The notes beneath the pieces were generated by a model. The model saw only the letters and a list, made by a program, of their open reading frames with translations. It did not search any database and was not told the origin of the DNA. A stretch of DNA of 64,000 nucleotides from a virus, in IMG/VR virus record IMGVR_UViG_3300028920_000029, positions 109,363 to 173,362 of that record; one strand, 5' to 3'. Shown here piece after piece: positions 1 through 7,806 of the stretch. A program made the position numbers and the translations under genes. The stretch's first letter is position 1; every line of letters begins with the position of its first letter.

Positions 1-342
1 AAACTGGTCCGCTGGATATCCTATTTCACCATTGACGTAAAAAGGATGTGGCGGCAGGTCTACTATGACATCCACCTCCTTCCCGTCTGCTAGAGGAACA
101 GCAATCAAGTGAGCCTCGATAGCAGTATGTTTCTTCATCAAGGCGTGAAAGGTTTTACCTAGTAAGTCAGATGGACTAAAGGTAACTGAGATTCCTACCC
201 CAGTGTTGGTTGTGATGCAGGACTCAACGTCTATGTCTAACTTACACGACTTAGGTATCCTTAGGATGTTATCTTTGATGTGCTCCCAGGTTTCCTCAAG
301 TATGTAAATCTCGTTTACGTTAAATCTACGAGCGTGGTTCAT
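1..342 (-). CDS. Unknown protein, 3' end beyond window
   Basis: Open reading frame starting at an ATG at 342 and running off the left edge, giving at least 114 residues. The start is set by an AGGAGG-type ribosome binding site about 9 bases upstream, inside the end of the upstream gene, so the two overlap by 17 bases and are probably translationally coupled. I do not recognise the family. The visible part has no transmembrane stretch. Confidence 0.75.
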   Translation of the reverse strand, partial: MNHARRFNVNEIYILEETWEHIKDNILRIPKSCKLDIDVESCITTNTGVGISVTFSPSDLLGKTFHALMKKHTAIEAHLIAVPLADGKEVDVIVDLPPHPFYVNGEIGYPADQF

Positions 343-1360
343 CAGATGTCACCTCCTCCTTTTTATTTCCTTTAAGTAACTCGTACAGCTCAGTAGAAGT
401 TAGCTCTTTTATCTCTATTTTATCCTGGAAAGCTCCTGCCAGTTTCTGAGTTACCTTAGCTTCCACTGCCTCCTTAATTCGTTCACCGAACACAGAGCGC
501 ACCTCACCCTTAGTGGTGCACTTGGTATAGGATTCGAAGTTAGTATTTGTTTTGTATCTCTTTGTTATTCTTCCTTCGTTAGTCAGGATAAACTCTACCA
601 TACAGTTTATAGTTTCTATCCTAGCTAGTTTCTTTTTTGTCTTGTATCCCTTTAGATGATAAGGAAAAAGATCTTTGATGTCTTCCATCTTAAGATTAAA
701 ACTCAGTCTCGGAAGCTCATACTCTTCAACATGAAAACCCTCCTCAACCAACAAACTCTTTATGGGCTGAAACATAAATGAATCTGAGATGTCATCAGTT
801 ACCTCTACCCTTTCACAGCTATAGCCACCTGTATCTGGCTCACCAAAAGGTTTAACTAACGATACAACACCGCCATTTGGGTACGTAAGGTATGAGTTTC
901 TTACCCTAGCATTAAACTGAAGTATTGAGTTGTCGTTCGTCTTAAGTAACTCTCTCATGCGGCCTATCAAACGGCTTGATATCAAATGTATCCCATCTCC
1001 GAGTGCTTCCTTAAGGTTAGGAGTAAGTTCTTCGATCCTTTCTTTGAACCTTTCGCAAACCTTTTTAGAAATGTAAGTGTCATCATCTTTGACCATTGAG
1101 TATAACTCAGACAGCTGAGTGATACTTGTGATCTTTTGAGTTAGCACTTCGAACATGTCTGACTGGTAAACAACCGAGTACTTTAGCATTGCTGAAACAA
1201 AGTGTGTGGCACCACTAGGTTTTGAGGTTCCAACCTCAGGATTAACTAGGTAGTCATACAGCATCTCTAAGTCTGTATCAGGTCCCAGTAGCAAGACAAA
1301 GTCGACAAGACTTAACGCCTTATCTGTCTCAAAGAACCTGACAATACTAGACGTCTTCAT
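326..1360 (-). CDS. Unknown 344-aa protein
   Basis: Complete gene with a GGAGGTG ribosome binding site that overlaps the stop codon of the small gene upstream. The product is a soluble, charged, Lys/Glu-rich protein with no motif I recognise. It sits at the end of a tightly packed run that includes a MoxR-type ATPase and a VWA protein, so a linked role is possible, but that is only context. Confidence 0.85.
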   Translation of the reverse strand: MKTSSIVRFFETDKALSLVDFVLLLGPDTDLEMLYDYLVNPEVGTSKPSGATHFVSAMLKYSVVYQSDMFEVLTQKITSITQLSELYSMVKDDDTYISKKVCERFKERIEELTPNLKEALGDGIHLISSRLIGRMRELLKTNDNSILQFNARVRNSYLTYPNGGVVSLVKPFGEPDTGGYSCERVEVTDDISDSFMFQPIKSLLVEEGFHVEEYELPRLSFNLKMEDIKDLFPYHLKGYKTKKKLARIETINCMVEFILTNEGRITKRYKTNTNFESYTKCTTKGEVRSVFGERIKEAVEAKVTQKLAGAFQDKIEIKELTSTELYELLKGNKKEEVTSDEPRS

Positions 1361-1366
1361 CTAACA

Positions 1367-1540
1367 TCACCTCCATGTCAGTATTTTGTATGTGGTTTTT
1401 GAATCCTTGATTGCATCACCTCTAAACTCACCTCGGGTATCGATGATGGCGAACTTGGTAGAGTTAAACAAGCTGCCCTGAATAAATAAACCCTGAGCTT
1501 TCAGCTGCTTAACGTTGTAGCTGTTACCTATGACTATCAT
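1367..1540 (-). CDS. Small unknown protein, 57 aa
   Basis: Starts MIVIGNSYNVKQLK and ends ILTWR. It has a strong AGGAGGTGCAG site upstream. Its start overlaps the stop of the upstream gene in an ATGA junction, and its last codons form the ribosome binding site of the next gene. This coupling on both sides supports it as a real gene. No family recognised. Confidence 0.75.
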   Translation of the reverse strand: MIVIGNSYNVKQLKAQGLFIQGSLFNSTKFAIIDTRGEFRGDAIKDSKTTYKILTWR

Positions 1541-1860
1541 ACTGCACCTCCTTCCTCAAACTTTACTGCCTCAACAGTTCCGTGCTTGTCGTGGATTACT
1601 GAGTAAAGACTGTCATAGTCGTAGAGATACTCAATGTATACACAATCCTCTTTCTTAAACATGTCAAGGATTTGTTCTGCCACTTTCTTAAGCAGCGTCC
1701 TGGAGTATGCTGTTGGAATGTGTATGGATACTGAGTAGTCTGCAGTGACTGTACAACTTTCAGTGCTGTAGTCAATAGCAATGTCGTCAGTTTTAACCTT
1801 AATGAGTGGAGCGATGGCGTCTTTCAACACCACCTGCTCCGAGTGAGAATGTCTAGTCAT
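1537..1860 (-). CDS. Unknown protein, 107 aa
   Basis: I place the start at the ATG at 1860 (MTRHSHSEQ) rather than the GTG three codons earlier, because the GGAGGAG site would be too close to the GTG. The product looks like a small mixed alpha/beta protein with no transmembrane segment. It lies directly after the VWA gene with an 8-base overlap. Family unknown. Confidence 0.75.
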   Translation of the reverse strand: MTRHSHSEQVVLKDAIAPLIKVKTDDIAIDYSTESCTVTADYSVSIHIPTAYSRTLLKKVAEQILDMFKKEDCVYIEYLYDYDSLYSVIHDKHGTVEAVKFEEGGAV

Positions 1861-3112
1861 TGTTACCACTCCTCCCTTCGATGTCGGAAGAGATGTTAAT
1901 GTTGATGTACGGATTGACTGCTCCTTTGTAGTGCACCTCTTCGTTGGTAGTCATGATAACCGTACGGCTTCTAACTGGTCCAACTTCCAATGGAGGTATC
2001 TCACCATCAGTTAAGACTACAAAGTTACATCTCGCTCCGATAGTTTCTTTCTCGTGCTCTGCGAACTTAGCCATTGCTGGGTTCAAATCTGTACCACCCC
2101 AGCCTGGGATAGTCTTTGGTATTGAGTCACCTTTAGACAGCGTATGTGTAATTCCTGTATCGAAGAAGTACACTTTCTCTATCTCAGGCAACGCCAGAAG
2201 ATACCCTGCAAAGTCCTCGATGTAATCAAAGCATGAACCAGATACATCAACAGCGGCCCACACTTTAATCTTCTCGCTTCTTTTCCTTGGGAATATACAA
2301 CCAGGAATATGTATCCTCCTGTGCCCTCGGGAAAAGTCTGGCTTATCTCTGTGGATAATCTTATCCAGTATCTGTTCGAACGGAAAGGACTTCTTAACTA
2401 CTTTCATTAAGTCCTGAACAAACCCTCCAGCCTTAGAACCGTACGCTCCATTCTTAGCAGCTCTTACGATGTCATTGATATGCTCCTTAACATCGTCATC
2501 CAGTTCATCAGCATTAAAGTGAGGGTCATGCTCGTCTATCCTGTCTCCGTCCAAAGCTACAATTAGAGACCCTTTATCTTTCTCTTCCTGTTCCTTAAGA
2601 AGTAATGAGTATACTTCCTCAGAAGTTATCTCGTTTTCCTGCATACCCATCTCGTTGAGGTCAATTAACTTCTCTTCCTCAAGCTTCTGTAAGGACAGTC
2701 CAATCTCGTGTCCGTCTTCAGCTTTAGGCATACTAACATAGCTCCCGTAACTTCTGTTGATAAGAGAATTGAGTACGGAATCTGTAGCAACATTCCATAC
2801 TTTGCGGTCCTCTATTCTCTTACACCTTATCAGATGTCCCAACAGAATGTGAGCTCCCTCATGCATCAGGATATACATCTGTTCCTTGATGGGAAACTCA
2901 TTGAGATACTTAATGTTAACATGAAGTAAGAGCTTCTTGTTCCTGTCAAGACTGACTGCTGCCAGTCCTGCCGTTCCAGATATGTCCCTTACTGGCATCA
3001 GTAAGAACATGTCCAGGAAGAACCTGAGCTCAGGCTGCGTAGCGAACTGCTCGAAAGGCAACTGCGATCTGAGTTTATCAGACCCAGTAACTACGTCTTT
3101 AAATCCTGCCAT
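1853..3112 (-). CDS. Metallopeptidase-like / VWA-like protein (DUF2201 type)
   Basis: The 419-aa protein has an HEGAH zinc-peptidase motif around residue 84 and a DVSGS MIDAS-like motif near residue 290, followed by a VWA-like C-terminal half. This matches the two-domain layout of the DUF2201/COG3864 family: putative metallopeptidase, then VWA. Such proteins are usually encoded beside a MoxR-type AAA ATPase, and one is found two genes upstream at 3681-4796. The known pattern is that the ATPase and VWA protein work together to remodel or activate a target; the target here cannot be read from the sequence. Ribosome binding site GAGG lies 7-8 bases before the ATG. Confidence 0.85.
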   Translation of the reverse strand: MAGFKDVVTGSDKLRSQLPFEQFATQPELRFFLDMFLLMPVRDISGTAGLAAVSLDRNKKLLLHVNIKYLNEFPIKEQMYILMHEGAHILLGHLIRCKRIEDRKVWNVATDSVLNSLINRSYGSYVSMPKAEDGHEIGLSLQKLEEEKLIDLNEMGMQENEITSEEVYSLLLKEQEEKDKGSLIVALDGDRIDEHDPHFNADELDDDVKEHINDIVRAAKNGAYGSKAGGFVQDLMKVVKKSFPFEQILDKIIHRDKPDFSRGHRRIHIPGCIFPRKRSEKIKVWAAVDVSGSCFDYIEDFAGYLLALPEIEKVYFFDTGITHTLSKGDSIPKTIPGWGGTDLNPAMAKFAEHEKETIGARCNFVVLTDGEIPPLEVGPVRSRTVIMTTNEEVHYKGAVNPYININISSDIEGRSGNND

Positions 3113-3126
3113 AAAACCTCACCTCC

Positions 3127-3678
3127 TCAGTAGTTTTTTAACTCTGGAAAAATTATGTCAAACCTGGTGTGAATGTATCTGTTCTTCGCGGCGCCTATCT
3201 TTAATGCTAAGTCATCTAAAGGGGCATACTCAAATCCTTTAGATTCATACTCCTCCGTAGTTGCATGCCACTCCCATAACTCTGATGCATTAGATACATC
3301 TCTGCTGCTTCTAGGTCTTGGGCAGTTAAAGTGTACTCCGCATTCCTCACCCATGATAGTTTGTTTACCACTCATGTCAAGCTCAACATTAGTGATTGAA
3401 TTATGCATTGATGCTAACTTACTGCAGTCAATCATGTACTGTCGAGCTTTCTTCATTGTAGCGATAACAAACGTTGTTGTAGCCTCATCAGGAATACTGA
3501 AACATGCAGATACATCTGGACTACGTTCTCCGTGGCAGTGTTCATTCCAGTAAGGTTTTTCAAGCATCACCAATCCTTTAAACTTCTTACTCAAAGCATT
3601 AAGGTACAGCCTTGAGTAGTGGTTGAAGATGCGGGAGTGCCAGTATTCCCTGGCACTCCCCGTTTTTCTGAGAAACAT
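3127..3678 (-). CDS. Unknown protein between the MoxR and VWA genes
   Basis: The longest frame gives 183 aa from 3678, but a second start at 3567 (MLEKPYWNEH, 146 aa) has a better AAAGGA ribosome binding site 6 bases away, while the upstream ATG has only a weak one. A perfect 11-bp inverted repeat at 3633-3660 lies between the two starts, which favours the shorter protein. The gene sits between a AAA ATPase and its VWA partner and may be a third component or substrate. Family unknown. Confidence 0.7.
   Translation of the reverse strand: MFLRKTGSAREYWHSRIFNHYSRLYLNALSKKFKGLVMLEKPYWNEHCHGERSPDVSACFSIPDEATTTFVIATMKKARQYMIDCSKLASMHNSITNVELDMSGKQTIMGEECGVHFNCPRPRSSRDVSNASELWEWHATTEEYESKGFEYAPLDDLALKIGAAKNRYIHTRFDIIFPELKNY
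3633..3660. other. Perfect inverted repeat, 11-bp stem
   Basis: GGGAGTGCCAG and CTGGCACTCCC flank a 6-base loop. On the plus strand the stem is followed by CGTTTTT, like a rho-independent terminator, but all genes here run on the minus strand, where the T run becomes an A run before the stem. It could stabilise or process the mRNA between the ATPase gene and the next gene, or insulate against plus-strand transcripts. Confidence 0.6.
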
Positions 3679-3680
3679 GA

Positions 3681-4796
3681 TTATTTATCTTTCTTCGGTG
3701 TCTTCCCAAGCCTCTGCTTGAGCAGGTCATCGAAGTAAGTTCCGATAGGCTTACCTTTAGCAGTCAGTGATTCATACAGGAATGGATCACCATCACCAAC
3801 TAAAGTAAGGAACTTAGTAATAGTATCTGCTTCAGTCTCGGCATCGACCAGCTTGTCGATAAACTTCTGCAGTACCTCTTTCCTTTTCTTCTCAACCTTG
3901 TATTCCTTTTCAGTAAACACTATACCCGCTACTTCTTCAAGAGCAAAGGACCTCTTGAGGGCTTTAGCTTTACCATACTTGGACCACGCGGCTGCAACAC
4001 AGTTCAGCAGTCCTCTGGCGTCTATAATGGAATCCTGTACGAACTCCATTAACTTAACGACAGTGCTGGCAGACAGGATACCTTTGGCAAGGTCAGCGAA
4101 TTCTTTCATGTCGACATCCTTGGTCAGGTCCAGCTTAAGCTGCTTGCATGTGTCATCTAACTGTGACCACGATCTTGGACATGTCCACGGTTCAAACGGG
4201 CTGTCCTTGGACGGTCCAGTAACAAGAGCTTTCATTCCTATAGCCTTAACAAAGGCACCTATCTCTTTGATAGGCTTCTGGAAGTCAAGCCACTTGTCAA
4301 CTCTTGGCGGCTGCATCATGTAGACATAACCTCTTCCGCCAGTAAGCGCTGATGTAATTATCTTGGCGAAAGTACCGTCTTCACCACCCATGTTACCTGA
4401 GATAACAAACTGTGTCTTCTCAGGCAGCTTGATGTTATCCAGGTTTTTACCCAGGACTATATCAAGCACAGCACCCTGAACGTCCTCTGTTGCCAGAGTA
4501 AACTCGTCAAAGTGAACTACGACATTACCTTTGGAGTCTATGACTTTCTTCCAAAAGCTTGGCGCTTTCCACTCAACATAGTCTCCCTCAGGCGAAGGAA
4601 TACCTTTGATGTCATAGGCTTCAAGCCTGCCCAGTGACAACGTAATGTACTCCCTGCCCGCTGCGATAGCTCCGTCGTGGATTGAAACGGTTTTTCCTAC
4701 TCCAGGATCACCTAAGATGATCAGGGTTTTCGGATTAGCCATCTCGCTAAACCTCTTGATAAGACTTACACACTCATTCGCAGCAATTGCACGCAT
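3681..4796 (-). CDS. MoxR-type AAA+ ATPase
   Basis: This 371-aa protein has a Walker A motif (GDPGVGKT) near the N terminus, a Walker B (VVHFDEFT) and a sensor-1-like ISGNMGG. The start is the ATG at 4796; the GTG three codons upstream lies too close to the AGGAGG site. Position upstream of a metallopeptidase/VWA gene is the classic MoxR-VWA arrangement, also known as CobS/CobT-like pairs in phages. It probably uses ATP to act on a protein complex together with the VWA partner. The biological target is unknown. Confidence 0.85.
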   Translation of the reverse strand: MRAIAANECVSLIKRFSEMANPKTLIILGDPGVGKTVSIHDGAIAAGREYITLSLGRLEAYDIKGIPSPEGDYVEWKAPSFWKKVIDSKGNVVVHFDEFTLATEDVQGAVLDIVLGKNLDNIKLPEKTQFVISGNMGGEDGTFAKIITSALTGGRGYVYMMQPPRVDKWLDFQKPIKEIGAFVKAIGMKALVTGPSKDSPFEPWTCPRSWSQLDDTCKQLKLDLTKDVDMKEFADLAKGILSASTVVKLMEFVQDSIIDARGLLNCVAAAWSKYGKAKALKRSFALEEVAGIVFTEKEYKVEKKRKEVLQKFIDKLVDAETEADTITKFLTLVGDGDPFLYESLTAKGKPIGTYFDDLLKQRLGKTPKKDK

Positions 4797-4819
4797 CAAA
4801 ACCACCTCCTAAAAGTTTT

Positions 4820-4975
4820 TTACTTCTGTTTTGCTAGGGGAACTTTTTTAATTCTGGCGTCAGGATAAGCTCCCCTGCATTCGTTCTTAATCCTAAGCGC
4901 TTCGACGTGCCCGTACTTAATGGCAATCGTCATGTTTTTCGATGGAGAATACACGATGTACATAAAGTTCTCCAT
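4820..4975 (-). CDS. Small unknown protein, 51 aa
   Basis: Start chosen at 4975 (MENFMYIVYSPSK) because TAGGAGGTG lies at ideal spacing; the longer frame has no such site. The product is a short basic protein. Family unknown. Confidence 0.7.
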   Translation of the reverse strand: MENFMYIVYSPSKNMTIAIKYGHVEALRIKNECRGAYPDARIKKVPLAKQK

Positions 4976-4986
4976 GGCAACACCTC

Positions 4987-5322
4987 CTAGGCAAACTCTA
5001 TTCGTACTGAAGTAACTCCCCATGTGTCCATGTCGTTCACTAAATCTTCTTCCTTAAGAGGTTCTTCAGACGAACAAAAGTACCGTGACATCACTGACCC
5101 ATCCTTAAGTAATTTAACCTTAAGGCTTTGTTCCTTGTCAGTCTCCTTAACCGACGCAAAGAACTTTCTGAACAGGGTTGTTAGAATGGTTGGTGATGGG
5201 TCACTGTGGAAGTCTACCTCTATCACCCTGTCTCCAGTCCTTTGCAGGTCACAATGCTGAGCACGGTTAAAAACTTTAATCGCTTCGTAATACTTTGAGA
5301 GGTCTGTGTAATCTTCACTCAA
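4987..5322 (-). CDS. Unknown protein, 111 aa, TTG start
   Basis: Begins with TTG at 5322 (reads (M)SEDYTDLSKYYEA), overlapping the TGA of the upstream gene. A GGAGGTG site lies 5-6 bases upstream, which supports the rare TTG start. Soluble, acidic protein with no recognised motif. Confidence 0.7.
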   Translation of the reverse strand: MSEDYTDLSKYYEAIKVFNRAQHCDLQRTGDRVIEVDFHSDPSPTILTTLFRKFFASVKETDKEQSLKVKLLKDGSVMSRYFCSSEEPLKEEDLVNDMDTWGVTSVRIEFA

Positions 5323-5582
5323 AATAGCACCTCCATTTTTTGCAGAAAAAGTTTGACAACTTCTTTGGTAGGCTTATCAAAGATATAGGTGTCTCTGTTT
5401 TCATCCATTAACTTATCCGCATACTCTCCCAAACGCCTACCGTTACACGTAACCTCTTCCCACACCAAAATGTCGTGGTTAGCATAACGTAACACCAGTT
5501 CCAGCCACGTATGGAATAACATATGTTTCTGTTTTTCCACTAATTTCCGTCGTAGCCTTTGTTTATACTGGCGGTTATTCAT
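5319..5582 (-). CDS. Unknown protein, 87 aa
   Basis: Starts MNNRQYKQRLRRKLVEK and is strongly basic at the N terminus, so nucleic-acid binding is possible but not shown. It overlaps its upstream neighbour by 8 bases and its downstream neighbour by 4, typical of an operon. Confidence 0.7.
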   Translation of the reverse strand: MNNRQYKQRLRRKLVEKQKHMLFHTWLELVLRYANHDILVWEEVTCNGRRLGEYADKLMDENRDTYIFDKPTKEVVKLFLQKMEVLF

Positions 5583-6000
5583 CTCCAGGCTCCTCTAACT
5601 TAACATAGATTTCGCCTGCTCTGCCGTGTAAGTAGACGCCTTTCTTTCCAGCCTGTGTAAGCTCTGGAATATCCAGCTCACCTGACTTAGCAACTTTAGG
5701 AATTGAAGCGACTTCACTTTCTATTTCTTTTAGGCGCTTAGCTTTAATTCCAGCTAACGCCTGGTCGAAATCAGAGGAAGGTATAACTCTTACCTTAGAC
5801 TCTGGTACATCTGCTTCTACTTCTTCGGGTGAGGCTTTAGCTAATACAGAGATAGCTGAGTCAATCTGATTAGCCTCCTCAACCAGGACTTTCTGTGCTT
5901 CCTTTTTACTTACCTGAGCAGCGCCAATGATATCGGCTTTGGTCTTACTCAGGGCAGTAATAACAGAAGAGTAACTTGGAACGTCCTTTTTCTTACCCAT
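5575..6000 (-). CDS. Unknown protein, 141 aa
   Basis: Starts MGKKKDVPSYSSV with an AGGAGGTGAAG site. The N-terminal half is Ala/Lys/Glu-rich and predicted helical; the C-terminal 30 residues look like a small beta domain (GKKGVYLHGRAGEIYVKL). No family recognised. Confidence 0.7.
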   Translation of the reverse strand: MGKKKDVPSYSSVITALSKTKADIIGAAQVSKKEAQKVLVEEANQIDSAISVLAKASPEEVEADVPESKVRVIPSSDFDQALAGIKAKRLKEIESEVASIPKVAKSGELDIPELTQAGKKGVYLHGRAGEIYVKLEEPGDE

Positions 6001-6016
6001 GTAACTTCACCTCCTT

Positions 6017-6223
6017 TTATTCACTCCAATAGATTTCAAATCCTAACAGTTCCAAATTAAACCATTTCCTTCCATCGCTTGAATCTGCATGTATTCCAAA
6101 CAGAGCTACTTCAAACAACTCGATACATATCGCAAGGTTGAAGCATCTGTTGAGAATGTTAACATACGCTTCAAATCCTCCACGTATATTAAAGTTCTTC
6201 CAAGTACTACTAATCGTAAACAT
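6017..6223 (-). CDS. Unknown protein, 68 aa
   Basis: Starts MFTISSTWKNFNIRGG with an AAGGAGGTGAT site 5 bases upstream. It is the first gene after the promoter at 6244-6271 and so probably opens the transcript that continues to the left. Family unknown. Confidence 0.75.
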   Translation of the reverse strand: MFTISSTWKNFNIRGGFEAYVNILNRCFNLAICIELFEVALFGIHADSSDGRKWFNLELLGFEIYWSE

Positions 6224-6243
6224 AGTATCACCTCCTTAATAAA

Positions 6244-6271
6244 AGTATACCCTAGATTGTCAAAAAGTCAA
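6244..6271 (-). promoter_or_regulatory. Promoter, sigma70-like
   Basis: Reading left, TTGACT is followed after 16 bases by TATACT. The -10 lies about 20 bases before the start codon of the gene at 6017-6223. It has the same -10 (TATACT) as the other promoters in this window. Confidence 0.75.
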
Positions 6272-6274
6272 GGG

Positions 6275-6445
6275 CTAGTTCAATACAAAATGCAGCTGAT
6301 GTTCTTTAATTACTAAGTAGTTATAGTATTTCCTGACGTCCTTTCCTTTCTCTATGGGGATATTGTTGAGCTTATCCACCAGCACCTGAGACCTGTCTAC
6401 ATCGGCAGGCTCAGCGTGTACTACATATATCGTATCGTTATCCAT
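6275..6445 (-). CDS. Small unknown protein, 56 aa
   Basis: Start set at 6445 (MDNDTIYVVHAEPADVDR) by a GGGGGTG site 6 bases upstream. The stop codon is next to the -35 of the promoter that drives the following gene. The sequence begins with a beta strand and ends with a helix. Family unknown. Confidence 0.65.
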   Translation of the reverse strand: MDNDTIYVVHAEPADVDRSQVLVDKLNNIPIEKGKDVRKYYNYLVIKEHQLHFVLN

Positions 6446-6513
6446 GATTGCACCCCCGAGGGGAAATAGGTGACGCATCCCTTTCGGTTAACATCGCCAC
6501 CTTTTCAAGAGGT

Positions 6514-6723
6514 TTATTTCCTCTTGGTGTACTGCGGTAAAGCGTTGAGTGAAGCCTTTGTAATGTAGTGGTTAGGTATCTTGGCGTAGTTACCTTTCTT
6601 ACCCACTATCATCACGTCCTTACGTGTACGTGATACATACGTAAGTGAGGTACCTTTCGGTATACGTATGTTGGTCGGCCTGGTCGTAAAGTCTTTGTCT
6701 AATACTATCTTGTAATGTCTCAT
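6514..6723 (-). CDS. Unknown protein, 69 aa
   Basis: Start at 6723 (MRHYKIVLDKDF); the GGAGAG site is too close to the GTG codon nine bases earlier. A basic, strand-rich small protein, possibly a nucleic-acid-binding barrel (sequence KGNYAKIPNHYI), but that is a guess from residue pattern only. A short hairpin (AAGAGG/CCTCTT) follows the stop codon. Confidence 0.7.
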   Translation of the reverse strand: MRHYKIVLDKDFTTRPTNIRIPKGTSLTYVSRTRKDVMIVGKKGNYAKIPNHYITKASLNALPQYTKRK

Positions 6724-6724
6724 G

Positions 6725-6928
6725 TTACTCACTCTCCTTGTGTTTAGATTTAATGACTAACAACAATATTTCATCTCTTAATGCTTGTTCACTACCAAAC
6801 ACATTATTTCTACATACTTCCTCTATATCCTGTATGATCTTGTTTGCTTTTAATAATTCTGTTCTACCTTTTTTGTTTTCTTCTATTACATTTAACACTT
6901 CTTTTGCACAAACTTTACATATATCCAT
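6725..6928 (-). CDS. Small CxxC protein, 67 aa
   Basis: Starts MDICKVCAKEVLNVIEENK at 6928, chosen for the GGAGGTG site at good spacing. One CxxC pair near the N terminus suggests half of a zinc site; the rest is helical. Adjacent to a 30-aa membrane peptide gene upstream. Function unknown. Confidence 0.7.
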   Translation of the reverse strand: MDICKVCAKEVLNVIEENKKGRTELLKANKIIQDIEEVCRNNVFGSEQALRDEILLLVIKSKHKESE

Positions 6929-6929
6929 A

Positions 6930-7022
6930 TCACTCACCTCCTTCACTCCCTATAAGATAACCCACTAAATAAGAAACTACAACTGATAATACAAAAACTA
7001 ATGAACCTAATATATCTTCCAT
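6930..7022 (-). CDS. Micro-protein, 30 aa, single membrane helix
   Basis: Starts MEDILGSLVFVLSVVV and ends GSEGGE. It has a perfect AAGGAGGTG site and its 3' end supplies the ribosome binding site of the next gene. About 20 consecutive hydrophobic residues predict one transmembrane helix. Its size and lack of other features make the function unreadable. Confidence 0.65.
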   Translation of the reverse strand: MEDILGSLVFVLSVVVSYLVGYLIGSEGGE

Positions 7023-7035
7023 ATTACTCACCTCC

Positions 7036-7377
7036 TTATTCGTTTGGCGTGACGTAAGGAACTACTCCGCCACCTGTGAAATAATATTCATACCAGAGAT
7101 CCCCATCGGTAAAGGATAGGTTGCCTACTGATACGTGTGGAGCAATGGCGGCGAACAGTCTGTCCTGCCTTGCGTCCCTGCCGCCCAGGAACTCAATGGT
7201 ACCTCTGGTAATGGTGAAACCAAAGAGCCTCAAAGCGTGGTCTAAGTTCCTGGCGCACAGTATGCGCTGCCCCTTATCCCATGCCTTGCCGTACTTGACG
7301 TTACCTTTCAACGCCTCAAACGCAGCTTTCTCGTTCTCAATCTTAAGCTTGGATTTAAAACACCCGTGTCTGCTCAT
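7036..7377 (-). CDS. Unknown protein, 113 aa
   Basis: Starts MSRHGCFKSKLKIENEK with an AAGGAGGTG site. Soluble protein with several aromatic residues near the C terminus (DLWYEYYFTGGG). No family recognised. Confidence 0.75.
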   Translation of the reverse strand: MSRHGCFKSKLKIENEKAAFEALKGNVKYGKAWDKGQRILCARNLDHALRLFGFTITRGTIEFLGGRDARQDRLFAAIAPHVSVGNLSFTDGDLWYEYYFTGGGVVPYVTPNE

Positions 7378-7378
7378 A

Positions 7379-7606
7379 CTAATTCACCTCCTTAGAAGAT
7401 TTAAGTTTTCCCACTAAAATTTGTAGTTCTTTTTCTTTTTTTGCATTGAGTTCACGAATTTTGTCGTAATATGCTTCTCTGCATTCTCTACACCAATGTT
7501 TTACGCCCTTTATGTTTTGTTCACAAAGCATAATCCCTTTTGTGCTTCCTTCTTCCGAGAAAAATACATCTTGAGTTTTGCATAAATCACATGTATAGTT
7601 TTTCAC
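7379..7606 (-). CDS. Small zinc-finger-like protein, 75 aa, GTG start
   Basis: Two CxxC pairs (CDLC near residue 6 and CREC near residue 39) suggest a four-cysteine zinc site; the C terminus is a charged helix. The GTG start at 7606 has AGGAGG six bases upstream and overlaps the stop of the upstream gene. Role unknown. Confidence 0.75.
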   Translation of the reverse strand: MKNYTCDLCKTQDVFFSEEGSTKGIMLCEQNIKGVKHWCRECREAYYDKIRELNAKKEKELQILVGKLKSSKEVN

Positions 7607-7607
7607 G

Positions 7608-7748
7608 TCATACCTCCTTAGAAGATTTAAATCCGTAGTCCTTTACCTCTACCTTTGGTTTCCTGGCTATCGCTACCACCTTAACCGTCAAACCAATTAA
7701 GGCGTTAGCTCCCATACCTGCCAGAAACCAAGCAAACCAGTTAGTCAT
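7608..7748 (-). CDS. Small membrane protein, 46 aa
   Basis: Starts MTNWFAWFLAGMGANALIGL with a GGAGGTGATG site. The first 28 residues form one membrane helix, followed by a basic cytoplasmic tail. Function unknown. Confidence 0.65.
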   Translation of the reverse strand: MTNWFAWFLAGMGANALIGLTVKVVAIARKPKVEVKDYGFKSSKEV

Positions 7749-7785
7749 TACATCACCTCCTTATTTTTTATTCCTATGAGTGCGA

Positions 7786-7801
7786 GGGGGCCGAAGCCCC
7801 C
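7786..7801 (-). other. UUCG-capped RNA hairpin
   Basis: On the minus strand GGGGGC-TTCG-GCCCCC forms a 6-bp GC stem closed by a very stable UUCG tetraloop, a few bases after the stop of the coiled-coil gene. There is no T run after it, so it is more likely an mRNA stabiliser or processing signal than a terminator. Confidence 0.6.
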
Positions 7802-7806
7802 AAGTA

